5,029 bases of DNA from Alphaproteobacteria bacterium. Lineage in GTDB: Bacteria > Pseudomonadota > Alphaproteobacteria > Micropepsales > Micropepsaceae. A program made the position numbers and the translations under genes. The notes under the pieces were generated by a model. That model was given only the letters and a program-made list of their open reading frames with translations, ran no database searches and was not told where the DNA came from. This document shows, in pieces, positions 1-5,029 of the stretch (position 1 is the stretch's first letter; each line of letters opens with the position of its first letter). The DNA is taken from the NCBI GenBank assembly GCA_003246795.1, contig QKCS01000199.1, positions 1-5,029 on the forward strand, written 5' to 3'.

Positions 1-1
1 C

Positions 2-391
2 GCCACGACAAGGGGACTGCAAACGGCGTTGGAATCGCTGGAGAAAACGTGCGTCGCGCGCCGCGTGGACGGCGAGGCGATCGGGCGCGTGCGCGTGGTG
101 GTCGAAGAGCTGTTTACCAACACGATCAAGTACGGCTATCGCGGCGAGTGCGAACGGCCGGTGCATTTGAGCCTGATCGTCGGGCGGGAGGTCACCGTCA
201 CCTATGCCGACGAGGCGCCGGCGTTCGATCCCACGCGGTGGCCGCTTCCGCGCGAAACGTCCGCCGTTGGTCAGGCCGGACTGGCGCTTCTGTTCGGTTT
301 GAGCGCGCGCGTGACCTATCGGCCGCTCGCCGCGAAGGGGGGAAATCACCTCACCATCGTGCTCACACCCGCTCAGGCGCTTCGCAAGTGA
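2..391 (+). CDS. RsbW-like ATP-binding protein (anti-sigma factor / serine kinase type), 5' end missing
   Basis: The frame is open from the first base of the window, so the gene starts upstream. A TTG at 29 is the first possible start inside but would remove the normal N-terminal strand and helix of the family. The 129 visible residues form a HATPase_c_2 (GHKL) domain. The N box EELFTNTIKYGY is at visible residues 35-46 with Asn40 as the expected Mg-ATP ligand. The D box DEAPAFDP is at 70-77, with Ala where many relatives have Gly. A glycine-containing lid segment, VGQAGLALLFG, is at 89-99, and the C-terminal strand HLTIVL closes the fold. Members bind ATP and either sequester a sigma factor or phosphorylate a STAS-domain antagonist; partner genes usually sit next door. 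No partner is visible here, so one may lie upstream. The gene ends in TGA with no terminator-like hairpin after it. The family call is secure; the target is unknown. Confidence 0.85.
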   Translation, partial: ATTRGLQTALESLEKTCVARRVDGEAIGRVRVVVEELFTNTIKYGYRGECERPVHLSLIVGREVTVTYADEAPAFDPTRWPLPRETSAVGQAGLALLFGLSARVTYRPLAAKGGNHLTIVLTPAQALRK

Positions 392-543
392 GTTAACCAA
401 CGGAGATGCGATCTTGCCGATGAACCGGGCGCGCGACCGTCACCGCCAGAGCACGCTCGCGGAATGGTGAGCTTTCCGTCGGGAAATTAACGGGCGTTGC
501 GGCGTGGCTTCGTGCTCTCCTTCCGTCACGGGGGTCCGGGGGG

Positions 544-2763
544 ATGCTCAGACGAAAGAGGCGAAGCCGTGCGTGGGCGCGCATGGTCGTGGCGGCCGTT
601 TGGGTCGCATCGTGGGGTGGCGCAAGTGCGGCGGAAGAAGGCGCGCGCGCGCCCGTTCGCGACTTCAAAACTTATCAGCCGAACGCCGTGGCGACGCGCA
701 TCGACGCGGGCGCGGCGCCGAAGCTGGACGGCGATATCTCCGATGCGGTGTGGGCGGGGGCCAAGGCGCTCGACGAATTCTATCAGCTGGAGCCGAACGA
801 AGGGCGGCCGGCGAGCGAGCGGTCGGTCGTGCGCGTGCTCTACGACGAGCATACTCTCTATTTCGCCATTCACGCGTTCGATCGCGAGCCGGACAAGATC
901 ACGGCGTCGGTCAAGGCGCGCGACGGCGATCTGTCGAAGGACGATCTCTTCCGCATCTATCTCGACCCGTACATGTCGCGGCGCGACGGCTATGTGTTCG
1001 AGGTCAATCCCTTGGGCGCGCGCGCCGACGCGCTGGTGCAGAACAACACGGACTTCCTGATCGAATGGAACACGATTTGGCACGCGCACGCGCGCGTCGT
1101 CGCCGACGGGTGGACGGCGGAAGTCGCGATCCCGTTCCGCAGCATCTCGTACGACGCGGCGAAGGCCGATTGGGGGTTCGATCTCTTCCGCCTGATCCGC
1201 CGCAAAGGCGAGCGCATCCGCTGGTCGCAGATCGACAATCAACTGCCGTCGGTCGACATCTCGCGCTCCGGGACGCTCGAGGGCGTGCGCGACACGACGC
1301 AGGGATTGGGGCTCGACCTGAAGCTCTACGGCAGCCTGCGTTACAAACACGAATGGATGCCGCCGCGCGAAGACGACGTGCGCTTCGAACCGTCGGGCAA
1401 CGTGACCTATAAGATCACGCCGGCCTTGACGGGCACCTTGACCTTCAACACCGACTTCTCCGACACGCCGCTCGACGAGCGGAAGGTGAACACGGGTCGG
1501 TTCGGCCTCTTCTTTCCCGAGACGCGCGAGTTCTTCCTGCAGGACGCGGCGGTGTTCGAATTCGGTGGCACGAACCTTTCCGAGGAGGTGAACGGGCGGC
1601 CTTTCTTTTCCCGTAACATCGGGCTCGTCGAGGGCACGCCGGTCGACATCGTGGCAGGCGCGAAGGTCTCGGGACAGCTGGGTTCGCTTGGCGTCGGCGG
1701 GTTGCTCGTCGCGGCGGAGGGGACCGACTTTTACGACGGGCAAATCCTGTCGGCTGCGCGCATCACGCAGCCGGTGCTCGGCCAATCCGAACTTGGGCTC
1801 GTGTTCACGAACGGCGATCCGACGGGGCTGACCGAGAACACCGTCACGGGCGGCGACTTCCAGTTCCGCAATTCGACTTGGTTCGGCGGCGACACGTTCA
1901 AGGCCGACTTTTTCTACGAGCGCAGCTTCTCGGACGTCTATGGCGACGACGACGCGTTCGGCGCCAATTTCGCCTATCCGAACAAACCGTTCGCCGGACA
2001 TTTCCGGTTCAAGGAGATCGGCGAAAATTTCTATCCGGCGCTTGGGTTCGTCAACCGGCCGGGCATCCGTTCCTATGACGGTGATTTCTATTGGCAGCCG
2101 TGGCCGAAGAACTCGGTCGTGCGCTGGTACGAGACGGGCGTGTGGCACCGCTTCGTCACCGACCTCGACGACGTCTTGCAGACGCGCCAAGGCGGGGGGT
2201 GGTTCGGCTTCATGCTGCAGACGACCGACCTTGCGTTCCTCGACGTCATCAATACCTACGAGAACGTCGACGCGCCGTTCGATCTGCCGCGCGACGTGAC
2301 GGTGCCGGTCGGCGAATACACGTGGACGAACGCCAAGCTCTATTTCGAGTCGGCGATCGGGCGGCCGATTTCCGGACGGGCGGAGATCGAGTGCTGCAGC
2401 TTCTTCGGCGGGCGGATGCTGCGAACATTTGCCGCGCTGAATTGGCGTCCGAACTCGTCGTGGGATATCGCGGGCGAGCACTCCTTCTACAACATCACGC
2501 TGCCGACGGGCGATTTGGAGATCCAGATCTATGCGCTCAACGTGGCGCTGAACTTCACGCCCGACATGCAGCTGCGCACGCAGATGCAGTACGACAACAT
2601 CTCGGACGCGTTCGGTCTCTCGGCGCGCTATCGCTGGGAGTTCATGCCGGGATCGGAACTGTTCGCGGCGATCGGCGAGGACGGCGACCTCATCAACGGC
2701 GCGCACTATCGCTCGAACACGAGCCAAGCCTCGGTGCGTGTCGGGCATTTGATGCGGTTTTGA
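544..2763 (+). CDS. Exported CBM9-like / DUF5916 outer-membrane barrel protein
   Basis: This encodes a 739-residue protein. A signal peptide is clear: a basic n-region (RRKRRSR), a hydrophobic stretch at about 14-25, and a likely cleavage after Ala-Ser-Ala at 27-29. Residues about 52-225 resemble the CBM9-like domain found at the front of DUF5916 proteins, including KLDGDISDAVW at 60-70, YFAIHAFDREP at 106-116 and the AEVAIPFRSISY strand at 192-203. Residues about 250-739 match DUF5916: NTDFSDTPLDERKVN at 302-316, LFFPETREFFLQDAAVFEFG at 322-341, PFFSRNIG at 353-360 and PVDIVAGAKVSG at 366-377. After that come alternating aromatic strands and a C-terminal Phe, typical of outer-membrane barrels. 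The ligand is unknown; binding of a glycan or transport are guesses from the family. The start at 544 is chosen because it gives the basic n-region; a G-rich stretch at 530-534 could serve as ribosome binding site. The only two cysteines are adjacent (617-618). No frameshift is seen. Confidence 0.9.
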   Translation: MLRRKRRSRAWARMVVAAVWVASWGGASAAEEGARAPVRDFKTYQPNAVATRIDAGAAPKLDGDISDAVWAGAKALDEFYQLEPNEGRPASERSVVRVLYDEHTLYFAIHAFDREPDKITASVKARDGDLSKDDLFRIYLDPYMSRRDGYVFEVNPLGARADALVQNNTDFLIEWNTIWHAHARVVADGWTAEVAIPFRSISYDAAKADWGFDLFRLIRRKGERIRWSQIDNQLPSVDISRSGTLEGVRDTTQGLGLDLKLYGSLRYKHEWMPPREDDVRFEPSGNVTYKITPALTGTLTFNTDFSDTPLDERKVNTGRFGLFFPETREFFLQDAAVFEFGGTNLSEEVNGRPFFSRNIGLVEGTPVDIVAGAKVSGQLGSLGVGGLLVAAEGTDFYDGQILSAARITQPVLGQSELGLVFTNGDPTGLTENTVTGGDFQFRNSTWFGGDTFKADFFYERSFSDVYGDDDAFGANFAYPNKPFAGHFRFKEIGENFYPALGFVNRPGIRSYDGDFYWQPWPKNSVVRWYETGVWHRFVTDLDDVLQTRQGGGWFGFMLQTTDLAFLDVINTYENVDAPFDLPRDVTVPVGEYTWTNAKLYFESAIGRPISGRAEIECCSFFGGRMLRTFAALNWRPNSSWDIAGEHSFYNITLPTGDLEIQIYALNVALNFTPDMQLRTQMQYDNISDAFGLSARYRWEFMPGSELFAAIGEDGDLINGAHYRSNTSQASVRVGHLMRF

Positions 2764-2766
2764 GGC

Positions 2767-2803
2767 GCCCGGGGCTTCTCGACCGGGCCTTGCGGACCGG
2801 GCC
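2767..2803 (+). repeat. GC-rich stem and short direct repeat after the barrel gene
   Basis: GCCCGG at 2767-2772 can pair with CCGGGC at 2783-2788 across a 10-base loop. The 9-base word GACCGGGCC also occurs twice, at 2781-2789 and 2795-2803. The second copy offers an alternative pairing partner for the 5' arm. No run of T follows, so this is not a convincing intrinsic terminator. It could attenuate read-through into the dioxygenase gene or be chance in GC-rich DNA. Confidence 0.25.
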
Positions 2804-2840
2804 ACGGCAGGTGCAGATTCGGTAGGCGGCAATCGCCGAA

Positions 2841-2846
2841 GAGGAG
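2841..2846 (+). promoter_or_regulatory. Ribosome binding site of the dioxygenase gene
   Basis: GAGGAG lies 8 bases before the ATG at 2855. This is a near-ideal Shine-Dalgarno match and the strongest in the window. It fixes the start at 2855 in preference to the ATG four codons later. Confidence 0.8.
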
Positions 2847-2854
2847 AAAGCGCC

Positions 2855-3766
2855 ATGGCCGCGCGCATGTCGAGCCCGCTCAAGACCGAAACCTCATCGC
2901 TCGCCGCCCATACGATTGCGATCAAACCGCTGACGCCGGTGATCGGCGCGGAGATCGAAGGCGCCGATCTTTCGAAGCCGCTTTCGAACGAACAGACGGC
3001 GGAGATTCGCGCGGCGTTCAATGCGCATTCGGTGCTCGTTTTCCGCGATCAGAAGTTGACGCGCGAAGACCACAAGCGGTTCGCGCGCTTGTTCGGGCGG
3101 CTGCACGTGCATCCCTATCATGCGAAGAAGGCGACGCCCGTACATGCGAACGGCGACGCCAACGCGAAACCGATCGACCCGGAAATCCTGGTGGTGAAGG
3201 CGGACGCGAAGTCGCGCTATGTCGCGGGCGAGGAATGGCACGCGGACGTCACGTGCGACGAGGAGCCGCCGCTGGGGTCGATGCTTTACATCACGAAGAC
3301 GCCGGAATGCGGCGGCGGCGACACGTGCTTCTTGAGCACGATCGCGGCCTACGAGGCGCTGTCGCCGGCGATGAAGACGTTCGTCGAAGGGCTGACCGCG
3401 GTGCACGACGGCGCGAAGCCTTACACCGGCGGCTACGGCACGCCGCCGCCGGAAGGCGGCTGGCCGAAAACGACGCATCCCGTCGTCATCCGCCACCCCG
3501 ACACGCTGCAGCGATCGCTCTTCGTCAACCGCGGCTTCACGACGCGCATCAACGAGCTCAATCGCAAGGAGAGCGCGGCCGTGCTCGAGATGCTGTGGCG
3601 CCACATCGAAACGCATATCGAATTCCAGTGCCGCGTGCGGTGGACGCCGGACACGCTGACGTTCTGGGACAACCGCGTGACGCAGCACCACGCGGCGTGG
3701 GATTATTATCCGCATGAGCGCTACGGCGAGCGCGTGTCGATCGTCGGCGGGCGGCCGCAGGCCTAA
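2855..3766 (+). CDS. TauD/TfdA-family Fe(II)/2-oxoglutarate-dependent dioxygenase
   Basis: This encodes a 303-residue cytoplasmic enzyme with no signal peptide. Such enzymes use Fe(II), O2 and 2-oxoglutarate to hydroxylate a substrate, often releasing sulfite from sulfonates or cleaving ethers. The iron-binding facial triad is complete: His129 and Asp131 in WHADVT, and His278 in NRVTQHHA. Arg289 and Arg293 in HERYGERV match the two arginines that bind 2-oxoglutarate in TauD. Other family hallmarks are IGAEIEGADLSKPLS (30-44), LVFRDQKLT (61-69), GGGDTCFLSTIAAYEALS (153-170) and LFVNRGFTTRI (222-232). Compared with E. coli TauD as I recall it, His86 matches substrate-contacting His70, but the position of taurine-binding Asn95 is Gly125, and the loop between His86 and His129 is about 14 residues longer. 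Taurine is therefore not a safe substrate call, so no symbol is given. It lies 91 bases after the barrel gene and might share its transcript. No sulfonate transporter genes are visible nearby. Confidence 0.93.
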   Translation: MAARMSSPLKTETSSLAAHTIAIKPLTPVIGAEIEGADLSKPLSNEQTAEIRAAFNAHSVLVFRDQKLTREDHKRFARLFGRLHVHPYHAKKATPVHANGDANAKPIDPEILVVKADAKSRYVAGEEWHADVTCDEEPPLGSMLYITKTPECGGGDTCFLSTIAAYEALSPAMKTFVEGLTAVHDGAKPYTGGYGTPPPEGGWPKTTHPVVIRHPDTLQRSLFVNRGFTTRINELNRKESAAVLEMLWRHIETHIEFQCRVRWTPDTLTFWDNRVTQHHAAWDYYPHERYGERVSIVGGRPQA

Positions 3767-3770
3767 GGCT

Positions 3771-3818
3771 GTTCCGCGGGTGGCGGTCCGCGGCGGGCAA
3801 TGCTAGCCTTTGCGGAAC
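3771..3818 (+). repeat. Nested inverted repeats between dioxygenase and cysteine-module genes
   Basis: CCGCGG at 3775-3780 and CCGCGG at 3788-3793 can form a 6-bp stem around the 7-base loop TGGCGGT, starting 8 bases after the dioxygenase stop. A second, wider pair, GTTCCGC at 3771-3777 and GCGGAAC at 3812-3818, spans this hairpin and the possible -10 box at 3804. There is no T-run, so it is at best a weak terminator. The outer pair could be an operator or chance. Confidence 0.3.
3804..3809 (+). promoter_or_regulatory. Possible -10 box before the cysteine-module gene
   Basis: TAGCCT fits the loose TAnnnT form of a -10 element and lies 33 bases before the ATG at 3837. A -35 at the right distance is poor (TGGCGG at 3781-3786, 17-base spacer), so the call is tentative. 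A similar TAGGCT lies 31 bases before the next gene. Confidence 0.25.
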
Positions 3819-3820
3819 GC

Positions 3821-3828
3821 AAGGGGGG
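3821..3828 (+). promoter_or_regulatory. Ribosome binding site of the cysteine-module gene
   Basis: AAGGGGGG ends 8 bases before the ATG at 3837. This favours that ATG over the in-frame TTG at 3810, which has no such site and lies directly after an in-frame TAG (3804-3806) and one CCT codon. Confidence 0.55.
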
Positions 3829-3836
3829 CGGCCGGC

Positions 3837-4763
3837 ATGGGGTTGCGATTTGCGCGGAGGCGACTTTCGGCTGGGCGCGCGTTTGGCGCGCGCGGGGCCG
3901 TTTTCCGCGCCGTTGCCGCGCTTGTCACCTTATATATGGCGTCGTGGAGCGGCGGTCCGGCGCGGGCGGCGGAGGTCGCTTGCTCGGGCGAGGCCTGCGC
4001 GGCGCTCGCGTTCGTTGAAGAGCGCGGCTGCATCGAGATCCGCAACACCGACAAGGAACTCGTGCTGGTCACCTTCTCGGTCGGCAAGGAAAAGGGGCTC
4101 ATCGTGCTGCGGCCCTACGGCGTGGCGCGCGCGGCGCTTGCCGACCGATGCGTCGGCCGCGGACCCGACGATCTTTCCGCTTTCTCCGTCGAAACGCATG
4201 AGGCGAAGACGCCGAAGGCGCGGCCGGTCGCCAAGTGCACGGGCGAGGCTTGCTACGACATCGCGCTGTCGAATCTCGGCGGTTGTCTGACGGTGCGAAA
4301 CCTGGGCAACGGGTTCATCGCCTTCGAAGGCGCGGGTTCGTCGGCCGACGTCGACCCTTACGCGGAGACGGCGGTGAACACGGCGAACGGCAGGGACTGC
4401 GTGCGCATGCAGGTCAGCGCGATCGGCCCGGTCACCGCCTCGTTCCGGCGCTCGCCGTGGGCGCTGGACGAGACGCTGGTCGGCCATTGCCTGGGCGATG
4501 CGTGCGCGGACCTGACGCGGCGCAAGGTCGACGGCTGCGTGATGTTCGCGAACCGCGCCGACAGCTGGGTGCGCTTCAAGATGAGCTTCGTGCCCGGCAA
4601 CGCTACCGGCATCACGAGCGCGCTCTACGAAGTCGCGCCAGGCAAGGAAGTGATGCCGCTGCCCGGGAACATGTGCCTGCGTTCGCTCGCCGAAACGCCC
4701 TACGTGGCGAGCTACATGCCCGCGCCGGGAAGCGAGGACGAGGCGAACGACGCGCAGGACTGA
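3837..4763 (+). CDS. Secreted protein with three four-cysteine modules, function unknown
   Basis: This encodes a 308-residue protein I cannot assign to a named family. It has a long arginine-rich n-region (seven Arg in the first 24 residues), a hydrophobic stretch at about 22-38 and a likely cleavage after Ala-Arg-Ala at 42-44, so it should be exported to the periplasm or outside. The n-region contains RRRLS, which only loosely resembles a twin-arginine motif. The mature part is three modules at about residues 48-118, 132-204 and 216-294. Each opens with CxG[ED]AC, then a Gly-Cys pair ten residues later, an Asn four residues after that, and a fourth Cys near the end. The cysteines are 49/54/65/105, 134/139/150/188 and 218/223/234/280; none lie elsewhere. 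Conserved pairing suggests two disulfides per module and an extracytoplasmic binding or structural role, which is inference. The tail (298-308) is acidic. The start at 3837 is set by the ribosome binding site. Confidence 0.85.
   Translation: MGLRFARRRLSAGRAFGARGAVFRAVAALVTLYMASWSGGPARAAEVACSGEACAALAFVEERGCIEIRNTDKELVLVTFSVGKEKGLIVLRPYGVARAALADRCVGRGPDDLSAFSVETHEAKTPKARPVAKCTGEACYDIALSNLGGCLTVRNLGNGFIAFEGAGSSADVDPYAETAVNTANGRDCVRMQVSAIGPVTASFRRSPWALDETLVGHCLGDACADLTRRKVDGCVMFANRADSWVRFKMSFVPGNATGITSALYEVAPGKEVMPLPGNMCLRSLAETPYVASYMPAPGSEDEANDAQD
3978..4190 (+). repeat. Cysteine module 1 (protein-level repeat)
   Basis: This covers residues 48-118 of the protein. Key residues are Cys49, Gly51, Glu52, Ala53, Cys54, Gly64, Cys65, Asn70, the PYGVA segment at 93-97 and Cys105, ending in SAFSV. 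The cysteine gaps are 4, 10 and 39 residues. The similarity to modules 2 and 3 is clear in protein but not as near-identical DNA, so the duplication is old. Confidence 0.7.
4230..4448 (+). repeat. Cysteine module 2 (protein-level repeat)
   Basis: This covers residues 132-204. Key residues are Cys134, Gly136, Glu137, Ala138, Cys139, Gly149, Cys150, Asn155, the PYAET segment at 174-178 and Cys188, ending in TASFRR. The cysteine gaps are 4, 10 and 37 residues. It is joined to module 1 by a basic, proline-containing linker (119-131). Confidence 0.7.
4482..4718 (+). repeat. Cysteine module 3 (protein-level repeat)
   Basis: This covers residues 216-294. Key residues are Cys218, Gly220, Asp221, Ala222, Cys223, Gly233, Cys234, Asn239 and Cys280, ending in VASYM. 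The cysteine gaps are 4, 10 and 45 residues. It is the most divergent copy: Asp replaces Glu in the first motif, and there is a longer segment before the last cysteine. Confidence 0.65.
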
Positions 4764-4785
4764 GGCGGCCGCGCCTCTTGAGTTT
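4762..4785 (+). terminator. Terminator-like hairpin at the end of the cysteine-module gene
   Basis: GAGGCG at 4762-4767 pairs perfectly with CGCCTC at 4772-4777 around a GCCG loop. The 5' arm includes the last two bases of the stop codon. The following TTGAGTTT is T-rich for this DNA but is not a clean U-tract. This is the best intrinsic-terminator candidate in the window. It overlaps the possible -35 of the next gene. Confidence 0.45.
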
Positions 4786-4807
4786 GCGGGGACAGGGTCG
4801 TTAGGCT
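4778..4807 (+). promoter_or_regulatory. Possible sigma-70-type promoter of the downstream membrane-protein gene
   Basis: TTGAGT at 4778-4783 and TAGGCT at 4802-4807 are separated by 18 bases. The first shares TTGA with the -35 consensus and the second fits TAnnnT. Transcription would begin near 4814, leaving a leader of about 20 bases before the GTG at 4833. The match is modest. Confidence 0.35.
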
Positions 4808-4832
4808 CGCGCCGACGATAGCGGGCGGGACC

Positions 4833-5029
4833 GTGGACGGGCAGGGCGAACGGTTGAATTTCGATCTCGGGACGGCGGCGGGCTTGCGCGGCGCGGGCGT
4901 GTTCGGGATCGTCGTCGGGCTTCTCGTGGTTGCGGGCGGGGTGGTGGCGCCGCCGCTCGGTGCGCTGCTCGTCTTCCTCTGGGTGTGGCTCAGCCGCACG
5001 CCGTTCGCCGACATCGGCTTGAAGCGGCC
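4833..5029 (+). CDS. Membrane protein N-terminus, possibly CPBP-family intramembrane protease, 3' end missing
   Basis: An open frame begins at GTG 4833 and runs off the window after 65 full codons. The nearest in-frame stop upstream is TGA at 4779-4781, and no better start codon lies between. GGGCGGG at 4823-4829 is a weak ribosome binding site. The visible part has a polar head of about 20 residues, then hydrophobic stretches at about 22-39 and 42-53 joined by a Pro-Pro turn. It then reads LSRTPFADIGLKR. That last segment, a short Ser-Arg-Thr-Pro stretch followed by a conserved Ile-Gly-Leu, is familiar from the N-terminal part of many CPBP (CAAX-protease-like) proteins. The catalytic Glu-Glu and His motifs of that family would lie beyond the window, so the enzyme call cannot be confirmed. 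The existence of a membrane-protein gene is more secure than its family. Confidence 0.6.
   Translation, partial: MDGQGERLNFDLGTAAGLRGAGVFGIVVGLLVVAGGVVAPPLGALLVFLWVWLSRTPFADIGLKR

Noticed and set aside
406..470. Two tiny frames (ATG at 406-423 and ATG at 420-470, overlapping as ATGA) in the gap before the barrel gene, considered as leader peptides
   Set aside because: Neither has a ribosome binding site at a proper distance, and there is no attenuator structure or run of a single amino-acid codon.
392..543. Promoter or terminator in the 152-base gap between the first two genes
   Set aside because: I found no -35/-10 pair with acceptable spacing and no strong hairpin followed by T. A promoter for the barrel gene probably lies here but cannot be placed.
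526..3021. Reverse-strand open frame of 831 codons covering the whole barrel gene
   Set aside because: It runs in exact codon register with the forward gene, so its stops could only come from forward TTA, CTA or TCA codons, which this GC-rich genome avoids. The translation is Arg-rich with no recognisable domain, whereas the forward frame has a signal peptide and family motifs.
3810..3836. TTG at 3810 as start of the cysteine-module gene
   Set aside because: It lacks a ribosome binding site and would sit at the possible transcription start. The ATG at 3837 has AAGGGGGG at 8 bases and gives a normal signal peptide.
2894..4487. Reverse-strand open frames opposite the dioxygenase (2894-3715) and the cysteine-module gene (3930-4487)
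   Set aside because: Both are again in codon register with the forward gene, with Arg-rich low-information translations and no family motifs. They are shadows.
4712..5014. Reverse-strand frame of 100 codons at the window end
   Set aside because: It lies opposite the end of the cysteine-module gene and the start of the membrane-protein gene. It is Pro/Ser/Thr-rich with no motif, while the forward frame encodes hydrophobic helices.

Overview
The window is GC-rich DNA, with strong G/C preference at third codon positions, from what looks like an alphaproteobacterium. A Hyphomicrobiales-type genome would fit the codon use and protein families, but this is inference from style rather than from a marker gene. 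All five genes I can support lie on the + strand. Intergenic gaps are short (about 70 to 150 bases). I see no RNA gene, insertion sequence, CRISPR array or attachment site.

Layout: (1) the 3' part of an RsbW-like ATP-binding anti-sigma or serine-kinase protein (start lies upstream of the window); (2) a 152-base gap with no clear signal; (3) a 739-residue exported protein with an N-terminal CBM9-like domain followed by a DUF5916 outer-membrane barrel; (4) a 303-residue TauD/TfdA-family Fe(II)/2-oxoglutarate dioxygenase with a strong ribosome binding site; (5) a 308-residue secreted protein of unknown function made of three copies of a four-cysteine module; (6) the first 65 codons of a membrane protein that resembles the N-terminus of CPBP-family intramembrane proteases and is cut by the window end.

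The genes do not form an obvious single pathway. The barrel protein and the dioxygenase are 91 bases apart and could be co-transcribed. An outer-membrane protein next to a TauD-like enzyme suggests uptake and oxidative breakdown of an organic substrate, but that is speculation. The cysteine-module gene and the CPBP-like gene each have a possible short promoter just upstream, and the cysteine-module gene ends in a terminator-like hairpin, so they are probably separate units.

The most unusual item is the triplicated cysteine module at 3978-4718. Its 12 mature-region cysteines fall into three sets of four with exactly conserved spacing for the first three, and I do not recognise it as a named family. 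The long reverse-strand open frames, one of 831 codons, are shadows of the forward genes.
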